Source: Sinorhizobium shofinae
GTDB lineage: Bacteria; Pseudomonadota; Alphaproteobacteria; Rhizobiales; Rhizobiaceae
Direction: 5' to 3'
NCBI GenBank assembly: GCA_001704765.1
Contig: MBFK01000145.1
Location: forward strand, 1-64,000
DNA: 64,000 bases
Shown here: piece after piece, positions 37,788-46,733 of the stretch
Layout of the letters: each line of letters opens with the position of its first letter
Position numbering within the stretch: position 1 is the first letter of the stretch
Program-made: the position numbers and the translations under genes
Notes under the pieces: generated by a model
The model's database searches: none
Told to the model about the DNA's origin: nothing
The model's input: only the letters and a program-made list of their open reading frames with translations

Positions 37788-38168
37788 ATGGCGCGCCGGC
37801 TGATCTCCTCCGGCTCCCCTTTCGAGAAGGCGGCAGGCTATTCGCGTGCCGTCGCAAAGGGCGACTGGTGCTTCGTCTCCGGCACGACCGGCTACGACTA
37901 CGCCACCATGACCATGCCGGAGACCGTCGAGGAACAGGCGCGCAACTGCCTGAAGACGATCGAAGGCGCCTTGAGGGAAGCCGGCTTCTCGCTCTCCGAT
38001 GTGGTGCGCAACCACTATTACGTCACCGACGCCAGCTTCGCCGACCGGGTCTTCCCGATCTTCGGCGAGGTCTTCGGCGAGATCCGCCCGGCCGCGACGA
38101 TGGTCGTCTGCGATCTGATCCACCCGGAAATGCTGATCGAAATCGAGGTCACGGCGTTTCGCGGCTAA
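37788..38168 (+). CDS. RidA/YjgF-family protein
   Basis: This 126-residue trimeric Rid-family protein contains SGTTGYDYATMTMPETVEEQARNCL and the C-terminal LIEIEVTAF strand. The arginine that hydrolyses imines in classical RidA (PAR in E. coli) is alanine here (RPAATMVV), so canonical 2-aminoacrylate deaminase activity is doubtful and it belongs to a Rid subgroup without that residue. It is translationally close to leuD. Confidence 0.87.
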   Translation: MARRLISSGSPFEKAAGYSRAVAKGDWCFVSGTTGYDYATMTMPETVEEQARNCLKTIEGALREAGFSLSDVVRNHYYVTDASFADRVFPIFGEVFGEIRPAATMVVCDLIHPEMLIEIEVTAFRG

Positions 38169-38237
38169 GGCGGGAAAAATGCAGGCGGCTTTCCGCCCGC
38201 ACCCCGCGTTTCACTGAGAATCGAGAGTAGCAGGCCC

Positions 38238-39077
38238 ATGCAATTCGAAGGCACCGCCGACTACATTGCCGACAAGGACCTGATGATCGCCGTGAATGCG
38301 GCGATCCGGCTGGAGCGTCCGCTGCTCGTCAAGGGGGAGCCCGGCACCGGCAAGACCGAGCTTGCCCGTCAGATTGCCGCAGCGCTCGGCCTCGAACTCA
38401 TCGAGTGGAACGTCAAGTCGACGACCAAGGCGCAGCAGGGGCTCTACGAATACGATGCGGTCTCCCGGCTGCGCGACAGCCAGCTCGGCGACGCCCGCGT
38501 CAATGACGTCAGGAACTATATCCGCAAGGGCAAGCTTTGGCAGGCGTTCGAGGCGCCGCAGAAGGCGGTGCTGCTGATCGACGAGATCGACAAGGCGGAC
38601 ATCGAATTCCCGAACGACCTGCTTCAGGAACTCGACCGGATGGAGTTCCATGTCTATGAGACCGGCGAGACCATCCCCGCCCGCCAGCGACCGATCGTTA
38701 TCATCACCTCCAACAACGAGAAGGAACTGCCGGACGCCTTCCTGCGCCGCTGCTTCTTCCACTATATCCGCTTTCCGGATGCCGAGACGCTCGCCCGCAT
38801 CGTCGAAGTTCATTATCCGGGCATCCGCAAGACCCTTCTGTCGGCGGCGCTTGCTGCCTTCTACGGCATCCGCGAGGTGCCGGGCTTGAAGAAGAAGCCC
38901 TCGACCTCCGAAGCGCTCGACTGGATCCGCCTGCTGGTCGCCGACGAGATCGATCCGGCAGATCTGCGCGCCGATCCGAAATCGATGCTGCCGAAGCTCC
39001 ATGGCGCGCTTTTGAAGAATGAGCAGGACGTGCACCTTTTCGAGCGGCTGGCCTTCATGGCGCGCCGCGACGCATGA
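38238..39077 (+). CDS. MoxR-family AAA+ ATPase (CoxD-like)
   Basis: This 279-residue AAA+ ATPase has Walker A GEPGTGKTELAR, Walker B VLLIDEIDKAD, sensor ITSNNEKELPDAFLRRC, and the MoxR helix insert. MoxR proteins act with VWA-domain proteins as metal-insertion or assembly chaperones. The matching VWA/CoxE-type gene is at 40651, with a NUDIX gene and metA lying between. The NUDIX gene overlaps its stop. Confidence 0.9.
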   Translation: MQFEGTADYIADKDLMIAVNAAIRLERPLLVKGEPGTGKTELARQIAAALGLELIEWNVKSTTKAQQGLYEYDAVSRLRDSQLGDARVNDVRNYIRKGKLWQAFEAPQKAVLLIDEIDKADIEFPNDLLQELDRMEFHVYETGETIPARQRPIVIITSNNEKELPDAFLRRCFFHYIRFPDAETLARIVEVHYPGIRKTLLSAALAAFYGIREVPGLKKKPSTSEALDWIRLLVADEIDPADLRADPKSMLPKLHGALLKNEQDVHLFERLAFMARRDA

Positions 39078-39529
39078 GGCCGGACGCACACAAGGTCCTG
39101 ATCTACGCCAACTGGCAAGGCGCGCTGCTGGTCTTCGACGAACCGGACTTTCCGGAGGTCGACCTGCAGGTGCCGGGCGGCACGATGGAGCCGGGCGAGA
39201 GCCCGGAAGCGGCGGCCCGCCGGGAGTTTGTCGAGGAAACCGGGCTGGCATCGCCGGAAACTTTCGTCCATCTCGCCACACGGGACTACCGCTTCGTGAA
39301 GAGCGGCACAGAGATCTGTCACCGTCGGCACTGTTTTCACACGGTCCTCGCCGGCGAGCAGCGGCGAACCTGGCTGCACCACGAAATGACGCCGGACAGC
39401 GGCGGCCCGCCGATCCGTTTTCGTTTCTTCTGGCTCGGCATGGCCGAGGCGAGCAGCCGGCTCGGCTATGGGATGCAGGACGGTCTGGATCTGCTGCAGG
39501 TCCGAAGCCGGATAACGAGCCCGAGCTGA
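39074..39529 (+). CDS. NUDIX hydrolase
   Basis: This 151-residue NUDIX protein has a complete box, GGTMEPGESPEAAARREFVEETG. The substrate is not evident. Its ATG overlaps the MoxR stop, so it is translated from the same mRNA; the metA riboswitch and terminator lie downstream. Confidence 0.88.
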   Translation: MRPDAHKVLIYANWQGALLVFDEPDFPEVDLQVPGGTMEPGESPEAAARREFVEETGLASPETFVHLATRDYRFVKSGTEICHRRHCFHTVLAGEQRRTWLHHEMTPDSGGPPIRFRFFWLGMAEASSRLGYGMQDGLDLLQVRSRITSPS

Positions 39530-39590
39530 TCGCGTGCCCGTGGCCAGCCCCGTGTTTTTCATTGACCGCGTGGGGTTCGTCACGCTATCA

Positions 39591-39655
39591 AGCGATCCTG
39601 TGGTGATTTGGCCGGCCGGCTTGCAGCCACGTTAAAGAAATCGCTAAAGGGCCGA
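39591..39655 (+). promoter_or_regulatory. SAM-II riboswitch upstream of metA
   Basis: The stretch holds the SAM-II core elements TGGTGATTTGGCC, GGCTTGCAGCCACGTTAAA and TCGCTAAAGG in the right order and spacing for the classical H-type pseudoknot. SAM-II aptamers are known to repress methionine genes in alphaproteobacteria. It is followed by a terminator at 39676. Confidence 0.93.
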
Positions 39656-39675
39656 GGAAGAACGGATTTCCGAGG

Positions 39676-39708
39676 ACCGGTCGCGATCATCTCGCCGCCG
39701 GTTTTTTT
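39676..39708 (+). terminator. Expression-platform terminator of the metA riboswitch
   Basis: ACCGG..GCGA pairs with TCGC..CCGGT through a small internal mismatch and is followed by seven T, ending 19 bases before the metA ATG. It can end transcription when SAM is bound; linkage to the aptamer is inference from position. Confidence 0.75.
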
Positions 39709-39727
39709 GTATTGATCGAGTGGAACC

Positions 39728-40651
39728 ATGCCCATCAAGATACCGGATACGCTGCCCGCCTTCGAAACGCTCGTCAACGAGGGTGTGCGGGTGATGACTG
39801 AGACCGCGGCGGTCCGCCAGGACATCCGCCCGCTCCAGATCGGGCTCTTGAACCTGATGCCGAACAAGATCAAGACGGAGATCCAGATCGCCCGCCTGAT
39901 CGGCGCGACGCCGCTTCAGGTGGAGCTGACGCTGGTGCGTATCGGCGGCTACCGGCCGAAGAATACGCCCGAGGAGCATCTGTTCGCCTTCTACGAGACC
40001 TGGCAGGAGGTGAAGGGCCGCAAGTTCGACGGCTTCATCATCACCGGCGCGCCGGTCGAGACCCTCGACTATGAAGAGGTCACCTATTGGGACGAGCTGC
40101 AGCGCATCTTCGACTGGACGGCGACGCACGTGCATTCGACGCTGAACGTCTGTTGGGGCGCGATGGCGGCGATCTACCACTTCCACGGCGTTCCGAAATA
40201 TCCGCTCAAGGAAAAGGCCTTCGGCGTCTATCGCCACCAGAACCTCAAGCCCTCCTCCGTCTACCTGAACGGCTTTTCGGATGATTTCGCCGTCCCCGTA
40301 TCGCGCTGGACCGAGGTGCGCCGCGCCGATATCGATCGGGTGCCGGGCCTCGAGATCCTGATGGAATCGAAGGAGATGGGCGTCTGCCTGGTGCACGAAA
40401 AGAAGGGCAACCGGCTCTACATGTTCAATCACGTCGAATATGATTCGACCTCGCTATCGGACGAATATTTCCGCGACGTGGATGCCGGCGTGCCGATCAA
40501 GCTGCCGCATGACTATTTTCCGCACAACGATTCGACCTTGCCGCCGCAGAACCGCTGGCGCAGCCATGCGCATTTGCTCTTCGGCAACTGGATCAACGAG
40601 ATGTACCAGACGACACCCTACGAGGTGGAAAAGATCGGCACCGGAGAGTGA
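39728..40651 (+). CDS. metA: Homoserine O-acetyltransferase, MetA type
   Basis: This 307-residue class I glutamine-amidotransferase-fold enzyme acylates homoserine in methionine synthesis. The catalytic residues align with the E. coli numbering: Cys142 (NVCWGAMA), His235 and Glu237 (NHVEYD). Position 111 is glutamate (GAPVE), the residue reported to select acetyl-CoA over succinyl-CoA; E. coli has glycine. It is therefore probably an acetyltransferase (MetAA) despite the family's historic name. SAM-II controlled. Its stop overlaps the start of the VWA gene. Confidence 0.95.
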   Translation: MPIKIPDTLPAFETLVNEGVRVMTETAAVRQDIRPLQIGLLNLMPNKIKTEIQIARLIGATPLQVELTLVRIGGYRPKNTPEEHLFAFYETWQEVKGRKFDGFIITGAPVETLDYEEVTYWDELQRIFDWTATHVHSTLNVCWGAMAAIYHFHGVPKYPLKEKAFGVYRHQNLKPSSVYLNGFSDDFAVPVSRWTEVRRADIDRVPGLEILMESKEMGVCLVHEKKGNRLYMFNHVEYDSTSLSDEYFRDVDAGVPIKLPHDYFPHNDSTLPPQNRWRSHAHLLFGNWINEMYQTTPYEVEKIGTGE

Positions 40652-41835
40652 TGTTCATTCCCTTCTTCCTCGAACTGAAGGCCGAGAAGATCCCGGTGAC
40701 GCTCCGGGAGTTTCTTTCGCTGATCGAGGGGATGGAGAAGGGGATCGCCGCCTTCGACGTGGAGGCCTTCTATTTTCTGGCACGCACGGCGCTCATCAAG
40801 GACGAGCGGTACATCGACCGCTTCGACCGGGTCTTCCGGCGCTCGTTTGCCGGGCTCGAGACGGTCTCGCCTCCGGAGGGGCTTGCTGAAACCGTCATCC
40901 CCGAGGAATGGCTGAAGAAGCTCGCCGAGAAGTATCTGACCGAGGAGGAGAAGAGGCTCGTCGAGGCGCTTGGCGGTTTCGACAAGCTGATGGAGACGCT
41001 GCGCCAACGGCTTGCCGAGCAGATGGGCCGCCACCAGGGCGGCTCGAAATGGATCGGCACGGCCGGCACCTCGCCCTTCGGTGCCTATGGCTACAATCCC
41101 GAGGGTGTGCGGATCGGTCAGGAGGGCTCGCGCCACCGGCGCGCCGTCAAGGTCTGGGACCGCCGGGAGTTCAAGGACTATGACGACACGGTCGAGCTCG
41201 GCACCCGCAACATCAAGGTGGCCTTGAAACGGCTCCGGCGCTGGGTGCGTCAAGGGGCGGCCGAGGAACTCGACCTCTCCGGCACGATCCGTTCCACCGC
41301 CGAGCACGGCTATCTCGACGTGGTGACCCGGCCGGAGCGGCACAATGCTGTCAAGCTCCTGATGTTCTTCGACGTCGGCGGATCGATGGACGACCACATC
41401 CGCATCGTCGAGGAACTGTTCTCGGCGGCGCGCGCCGAGTTCCGCCACATGGATTATTTCTATTTCCACAATTGCGTCTATGAGGGCCTGTGGAAGGACA
41501 ATCGCCGCCGCCGCGCCGACATCACCCGCACGGGCGAGCTCTTGCGCACCTATGGCAGCGATTACCGCGCCATCTTCGTCGGCGATGCCGCGATGAGCCC
41601 TTACGAAATCAGCCATCCGGGCGGTTCGGTCGAGCACTGGAACGACGAGGCGGGGGCGCTTTGGCTCGAGCGCCTGACGACGCATTTCCCGCGTTCAATC
41701 TGGCTCAATCCGGTGCCGGAGGGTGACTGGCGCCACACCCATTCGATCGGCATGATCCGCGCGCTCTTTCACGGGCGGATGTTCCCGCTGACGCTCGCCG
41801 GCCTGCAGGCGGCCACCAAGGAATTGTCCCGCTGA
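40651..41835 (+). CDS. VWA/CoxE-like domain protein
   Basis: This 394-residue cytoplasmic protein has an N-terminal helical region and a C-terminal von Willebrand A-type domain. The metal-site motif reads FFDVGGSMDDH, with glycine in place of the first serine of DxSxS, a variant common in this family. CoxE-like proteins work with MoxR ATPases. The partner at 38238 is encoded four genes upstream. The ATG at 40651 overlaps the metA stop by one base, so its expression may follow the methionine riboswitch. Confidence 0.85.
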   Translation: MFIPFFLELKAEKIPVTLREFLSLIEGMEKGIAAFDVEAFYFLARTALIKDERYIDRFDRVFRRSFAGLETVSPPEGLAETVIPEEWLKKLAEKYLTEEEKRLVEALGGFDKLMETLRQRLAEQMGRHQGGSKWIGTAGTSPFGAYGYNPEGVRIGQEGSRHRRAVKVWDRREFKDYDDTVELGTRNIKVALKRLRRWVRQGAAEELDLSGTIRSTAEHGYLDVVTRPERHNAVKLLMFFDVGGSMDDHIRIVEELFSAARAEFRHMDYFYFHNCVYEGLWKDNRRRRADITRTGELLRTYGSDYRAIFVGDAAMSPYEISHPGGSVEHWNDEAGALWLERLTTHFPRSIWLNPVPEGDWRHTHSIGMIRALFHGRMFPLTLAGLQAATKELSR

Positions 41836-41845
41836 AAAGTGTGAC

Positions 41846-41870
41846 TTTCCGGTTGCCGCACCGCCGGAAA
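41846..41870. repeat. Inverted repeat after the VWA gene
   Basis: TTTCCGG and CCGGAAA form a stem with an eleven-base loop shortly after the stop codon. Without a T tract it is only a weak terminator candidate. Confidence 0.35.
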
Positions 41871-41919
41871 TAACGCAGTTTGTCGCCCGCTTGGAACGAT
41901 GAAGTGAAGGGGAGACAAG

Positions 41920-42936
41920 ATGAGCACCGACGCGGAAATCTTCGGCCACCTGCCGTCGGGCGAACCGGTCTACCGGGTAATGCTCAAGGGCGGCGGGCTG
42001 ACGGCCAAGGTGATCAGCTGGGGCTCGGTCATCCAGGACCTGCGGCTCGAGGGCCACGCCGCCCCGCTCGTGCTCGGTTTCGAGGATTTCGATAGCTATC
42101 CGGCCCATTCCTCCTATTTCGGCGCCACACCCGGTCGCAACGCCAACCGCATCGGCGGCGGGCGCTTCACGCTCGACGGCCGGGCCTACCAGCTCGAGCT
42201 CAACGAAAAGGGTGTCACGCATCTGCACGGCGGCAGCGACAATATCGGCAAGCGCAACTGGACGATCGTCGACGGGGCGGAAGACCGCGTCACGCTCCGG
42301 ATCACCGATCCCGATGGTCGCGCCGGTTATCCGGGCAATTGCACCGTCACCTGCACCTACGTGCTGAAGCCCGGCGGTACGCTGAGCGTCGTCTACGAAA
42401 CCGAGACCGACGCGCCGACGCTCGCCAATGTCTGCCAGCACAGCTATTTCAACCTCGATGGCGGCGCCGATGCGCTCGGCCATGACATCATGATCGCCGC
42501 CGACCATTATCTCCCGACGGACGAGCGGCTGATCCCGAGCGGCGAGATCCGCGCGGTCGCCGGCACCGCCTTCGATCTCCGCGAGATGACGTCGTTGCGG
42601 CGGCAGATGGAGGGCGAGAAGATCGCCTATGACCACAATTTCTGCCTCTCGCCAAAGCGCATGCAGAAGCGTTCGGTAGCGCTGGCGCGCAGCATCAATT
42701 CCGGTGTGTCGCTTGAGGTGCTGACGACGGAGCCCGGCCTCCAGTTCTATACCGGCAGCAAGCTGAACGTCCCGGTTCCGGGCCTCGAAGGCCGCCGCTA
42801 CGGCCCCTTCGCTGGCTTCTGCCTCGAAACCCAGATCTGGCCCGACGCAATCAACCACGAAGGTTTTCCGAAGACGGTGCTGCGGCCCGGCGAAACGCTC
42901 CGGCAGGAGACGGACTACGTTTTCGCGAAGAGCTGA
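41920..42936 (+). CDS. galM: Aldose 1-epimerase
   Basis: This 338-residue mutarotase interconverts alpha- and beta-aldoses. Active-site landmarks are GRNANRIGGGRF, HLHGGSDNIGKRNW (histidine), NVCQHSYFNL (histidine) and CLETQIWPDAINHEGFP (the catalytic glutamate). Length is typical. GGGGAGAC precedes ATG at 41920. It is the last core gene before the accessory segment. Confidence 0.93.
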   Translation: MSTDAEIFGHLPSGEPVYRVMLKGGGLTAKVISWGSVIQDLRLEGHAAPLVLGFEDFDSYPAHSSYFGATPGRNANRIGGGRFTLDGRAYQLELNEKGVTHLHGGSDNIGKRNWTIVDGAEDRVTLRITDPDGRAGYPGNCTVTCTYVLKPGGTLSVVYETETDAPTLANVCQHSYFNLDGGADALGHDIMIAADHYLPTDERLIPSGEIRAVAGTAFDLREMTSLRRQMEGEKIAYDHNFCLSPKRMQKRSVALARSINSGVSLEVLTTEPGLQFYTGSKLNVPVPGLEGRRYGPFAGFCLETQIWPDAINHEGFPKTVLRPGETLRQETDYVFAKS

Positions 42937-43035
42937 CAGGGTTGCGCATCAAGGCGCCGCCGCCCACCCGGGGAACGCGTCCCAAAGCTCGTCGCCTCTA
43001 AAGGACCAGGCGACGCGCTTTAGTTTTTGTGTTTA

Positions 43036-43079
43036 TGCATGGCGTCCCAAAACCGCGCGCATTTTGGGTGACATGCATT
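43036..43079. repeat. Intergenic palindromic repeat, copy 2
   Basis: ATGGCGTCCCAAAACCGCGCG...TTTTGGGTGACATGCATT matches the element at 5385-5430. It abuts the stop codon of the protease-PLD gene. Confidence 0.65.
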
Positions 43080-45906
43080 AGCGTCCCAGCAAGACCAATC
43101 TTGGAACCGCAACGTATCCCGGTGGCGGCACGGTCTCGTCCCCCGGCGATACAAGAATCGGCGGAGGAAGCGTCTCATCAATCCTGGCCGGCCCAATGCG
43201 CTCCCAATCATACTCGAAAAGCGCGTGGTAGAATTCGGCGATCTCCCGGTCGTAGAAAATCAGACTGGCATCCCGGTTGAAGCCCGTTCCGGCTGTCGTC
43301 CAGTTGTGACTTCCGATCAACACGGCCTCGCCGTCCACGATGATGCCTTTCGTATGGCAGTTTTTCTGGATGCGGATTCGCCCGGTGTCGAAACCATAGT
43401 CCTTCGCAAAAGAGATCGTGTCCCGATCGTCGGGACCGAAGCTGCGAAAGATGACGCGAACGTCGAGCCCTTCTTGTTGCTTGGTGAGAAGAGCATCCAG
43501 CAACTTGCCGTAATCGCCGCCGACCGTCTTCGTGTTGAAGCTCTGGTTCTGGAACAATACCGAGCTTTTTGCCGCCTGGATGAAGGGCAGTACGGTCTCG
43601 ATGTAGTTGTCCGGCGTCAGGATTGGATGCACATCCAGCACACGGCGGTCTTCGAGCGGTCTGAAATAGCGGGGTTTTGCTGCCGCCTCCAGATCGGGCA
43701 GCATGCCGGTCGGCACGAAGACAAGCGGTTCTGCCGGCGCCGGAGCTTCCTCGCTCTCCTGCGCCTCCTTGCGGTCACGTTCGATATGCTTCTCGAAAAG
43801 CTCCGCGAGTTCGGCATTGTCCAGTATCACATGCCATTCGCGATTGAACTGCCGGAGCGCCGCCGGTTTGCTGTCTTCCGTCAAGGGATCGACGTTGGGC
43901 TGGTTGGAGGTTTGCCACGAGCCGCTTGAGAGCCACAGGGAGCGGCTGTCGCGAACGGCTACCTTGATATGATAGGCGGAATCAAAAATGCCGGACTTGC
44001 CGACGCTGGCGGCGGCGAAGTCAAATTTCGATTTCTTCGCCTCGCGAATCCGGTCCACCGTTTCCGCATCGGTGAAGTCGTCTTTTTTCGTGCCGCGCCC
44101 GACGTCGCCGCCCAGTTGCAGAACGAGGCCGATCGTTTCGTTGGCTCCTTTCACGCCTGCAATCACGCCATCGACAATGTGGGGGGCTCCAAACTCATAC
44201 ATCGCGATTGCCAGCGACTTCCGCGTCGCCTTCAGGAATTTCGATAGTTTCGGCCAGCCGGAATCGGGACCCGAATGGATGACAAAACTCATCTCCGCGC
44301 TACGGCGCGTCAGTGGCAGGTCCGGCCGTTTCTTGTAGGATGTATGCCAGGTGGGCACTCGCGCTTCTTCGCCTATCCCGATGCCCTCGCCGGAAAGGTC
44401 GGCCGTCGTGGCGACTGCCACATCGACACGTACGCCGTCGATTTCCGTGGGCAAGGCAAGCACACCGCGCGATTCGAGCGAGGACCTCCCGATCTTGCGG
44501 CGCACAGAGACCACGACCGCTTTCTCGTCCGTGATCGCTCCCTTTGCGAAGCGGTAGCCTGGCTTGATTGCCACGACATCTGCGCGGTTCGCAAGAAGGG
44601 CCCGCGCCTTTGCGACGGCCTGCGCTAAGCTTTGCTTGTCGACAGTGCCTCCGACCCCCGAGGCGGGCAGTGCGCGGTTCGCAATTGCCGGCAAAGCTGC
44701 CGCGCTGGTCGTCAAAGCGGCTACGCCGCCAAGTTCCACCGTGATCCTGAGCGGTATCGTGAAGGTAAGACTCCCCGGTGTTGATCCGACCTGAACGCCG
44801 CCGTCGCTCGCGCGCGTGTTTTGGCTCTCATCCTTCGACACGGCTATTCCTCCCACCCCCTGTATTGCGCGAGCCCGTTCGAGACAGCGGTTCAACACCG
44901 ACACGGAAACGGCGTCGTTCTCCACGAATTCGATGCCGCGGTAGTGCAGACCCACCACCTCGCCGCTTCCAATGTCGATCACCGGCGAGCCGGAATTTCC
45001 CCCGAGTGTTGAGCATCCATGGGTGATTTCGTCGGCGCCTGCGGCGAGGATCTGGCCGACAGCGACCCTTTTCTTGTCAAAGACGCCGCCGAAGATCTTC
45101 TCGGCGAGTGCCCTATCGGAGAACCGGCTGTCGCGTGCAGGATAGCCGACGACAGCCACCGGGAGCTTCGGTCGCGGGGCTTCGGTCGAGCGAACCAATG
45201 CCTTTCGCCCAACCAGCGTGGATGATTGTGCAAGTTTCAGAAATGCGACATCGGGCCCGGTCTCGGGCGCCACCCAGACGATCCGCTCGACGGGGACTTC
45301 TGCAGACCTGACATTGCCGAGTTCCTCCAGAAAATCGACCATGACCCCGATCGGCGTACGCGCGTCGAATCCGAGGCGGAATTTGAAGCCGATGCCGCTT
45401 GCTTCGGCGAAGAGATTGGCGACATGGCGATTGGTGACGACGAGGCCGTCGTCGATGACCCAAGCCGTGCCAACATAGGGACTGTCGTCGACGAAGTTGA
45501 CGACATCGACGCGGCCGACCGAAAGCAGCACATTGGCCATTGAGGCGTCGTGCTGGGCGAGGAGTTTGCGCCAGGCCTTCGCCTCAGCACGCGCGCTGTC
45601 GAGGTCGATGCGGCCATCGCGGACGACATAGACGGGTGTGCCGACCGCAAAGACGATGGTCTCGCGCGCGCCGACATCGTCCGTTGGCGCCACTCCCTCG
45701 TCGACGGCCGCTGGCCTGACGCCGGCTTCGATCGCAGGCTCGTTGCGCAGACGCCTCTTCATCGCCTGCTGTGCCTCCGTGAGCCAAGCAGGACGCTTAT
45801 TGGGTTGCTTCAGCAGCGCCTCGATATCCGCCTGAACATCGGGGTTGCTCGCTTCTCTGATCTGCTGAGCAACAGCACTAACTCGAGTTGAATCGCTGAT
45901 CGCCAT
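43078..45906 (-). CDS. Trypsin-like protease fused to a tandem phospholipase D (HKD) domain protein
   Basis: This is a 942-residue single protein (946 if counted from TTG at 45918; numbers here use that longer form). Residues 1-85 are a helical region of unknown role. Residues about 130-350 are a chymotrypsin-fold protease with all three catalytic residues: H165 (VTNRHVA), D223 (GPDVAFLKL) and S309 (GGNSGSP). Residues about 440-530 form a linker domain (KPGYRFAKGAITDEKA). Residues 540-905 carry two complete HxKx4D motifs, H650/K652/D657 and H855/K857/D862, of the PLD superfamily. I see no signal peptide or membrane helix, so it is probably cytoplasmic. ATG at 45906 follows GGGGGAC. It is the only gene of the accessory segment. 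Confidence 0.9.
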   Translation of the reverse strand: MAISDSTRVSAVAQQIREASNPDVQADIEALLKQPNKRPAWLTEAQQAMKRRLRNEPAIEAGVRPAAVDEGVAPTDDVGARETIVFAVGTPVYVVRDGRIDLDSARAEAKAWRKLLAQHDASMANVLLSVGRVDVVNFVDDSPYVGTAWVIDDGLVVTNRHVANLFAEASGIGFKFRLGFDARTPIGVMVDFLEELGNVRSAEVPVERIVWVAPETGPDVAFLKLAQSSTLVGRKALVRSTEAPRPKLPVAVVGYPARDSRFSDRALAEKIFGGVFDKKRVAVGQILAAGADEITHGCSTLGGNSGSPVIDIGSGEVVGLHYRGIEFVENDAVSVSVLNRCLERARAIQGVGGIAVSKDESQNTRASDGGVQVGSTPGSLTFTIPLRITVELGGVAALTTSAAALPAIANRALPASGVGGTVDKQSLAQAVAKARALLANRADVVAIKPGYRFAKGAITDEKAVVVSVRRKIGRSSLESRGVLALPTEIDGVRVDVAVATTADLSGEGIGIGEEARVPTWHTSYKKRPDLPLTRRSAEMSFVIHSGPDSGWPKLSKFLKATRKSLAIAMYEFGAPHIVDGVIAGVKGANETIGLVLQLGGDVGRGTKKDDFTDAETVDRIREAKKSKFDFAAASVGKSGIFDSAYHIKVAVRDSRSLWLSSGSWQTSNQPNVDPLTEDSKPAALRQFNREWHVILDNAELAELFEKHIERDRKEAQESEEAPAPAEPLVFVPTGMLPDLEAAAKPRYFRPLEDRRVLDVHPILTPDNYIETVLPFIQAAKSSVLFQNQSFNTKTVGGDYGKLLDALLTKQQEGLDVRVIFRSFGPDDRDTISFAKDYGFDTGRIRIQKNCHTKGIIVDGEAVLIGSHNWTTAGTGFNRDASLIFYDREIAEFYHALFEYDWERIGPARIDETLPPPILVSPGDETVPPPGYVAVPRLVLLGR

Positions 45907-46199
45907 CCCGTCCCCCAAGCCCGACGTGTCTAATTATCATTATTGTGCAACTCTTGCGAAAGAATAGTGACATAGCACTACCGGTCCGAGGCGACGTCCG
46001 GATGAAGGCACAGTATGCGGGATCGGGATCTGCGACCCCCGACCTCCGAGATGGCAGTCGCCATTAACGCCCCGAGATCATTGCAGGCTTGGCTGGCGGT
46101 GTCTTAGTGGTGTCTGGCGAAAGACACCCGATATGACCTTCAAGGTCGGTCTTGGTAATGCTTTGAAGTCTTGAATGCCCGACCTGAGAGATAGGTGAC
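45907..46199. other. Gene-free accessory spacer
   Basis: Between the protease-PLD start and the IS remnant I see no credible gene. The stretch is less GC-rich than its surroundings near 45935-45985, where the protease-PLD promoter probably lies. Confidence 0.45.
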
Positions 46200-46660
46200 G
46201 TTTTGTACCGGAGACATGGGAAACACTTTTCGCTTTTTGCGGGAGGTGTTGATGCCGTGGAGAGAGACTTCGGTGATGGAGGAACGTCTGCGGTTTGTCG
46301 CCCGGCTTCTGGAGGGGCGAAGGCATGAGCGATGTGTGCCGGGAGTTCGGCAGCCGGACCTATCACGGCCTGCCGGAGCTCGACTATCCTTTCCATGACA
46401 GAGATGCGCTAGTCACCAATTGCGGCCGCATCTGCGTCTATCGCAAGAAGATCAACATCTCGACCGTCATGGCAGGACAAAAGCTCGGCATCAAGGAAGT
46501 TGACGACGGCATTTGGCTCAGCTTCATGCACTATGATCTGGGATATATCGACCTGGAACAGAGGGCCTTGCAGCCCATCGACAACCCGTTCGGCACGAGG
46601 TTGTCACCCATGTCTTAGGGACAATCTGTTACGTCTCCGGCATGGACAAGAAGAAGACTG
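46200..46660 (+). pseudogene. Decayed IS481-family transposase
   Basis: The N-terminal piece starts MPWRETSVMEERLRFVARLLEG (first 20 or so residues of an IS481-type transposase). After a one-base frame change comes AMSDVCREFG, and then the sequence jumps to the C-terminal end, YHGLPELDYPFHD...TNCGRICVY...INISTVMAGQKLGIKEVDDGIWL. The whole DDE core is missing. Flanking ends GTACCGGAGACATGGG (left, 46206-46221) and CCCATGTC...GTCTCCGG (right, 46610-46640) resemble the terminal repeats of that family. Confidence 0.85.
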
Positions 46661-46733
46661 GAGCGGGCGAAGGGATTCGAACCCTCGACCCCAACCTTGG
46701 CAAGGTTGTGCTCTACCCCTGAGCTACACCCGC
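46659..46733 (-). tRNA. tRNA-Gly (GCC)
   Basis: On the minus strand the sequence folds as a cloverleaf: acceptor GCGGGTG/CGCCCGC, D-loop TAGCTCAGGGGTAGAGC, anticodon loop CTTGCCAAG with anticodon GCC, T-arm GGTTCGAATCC, and an encoded CCA. It borders the accessory segment. Confidence 0.95.

Noticed and set aside
42937..43077. Duplicate of the tRNA-Gly 3' end marking the far side of an island
   Set aside because: I searched this spacer by eye for GGTTCGAATCCC or its complement and did not find it.
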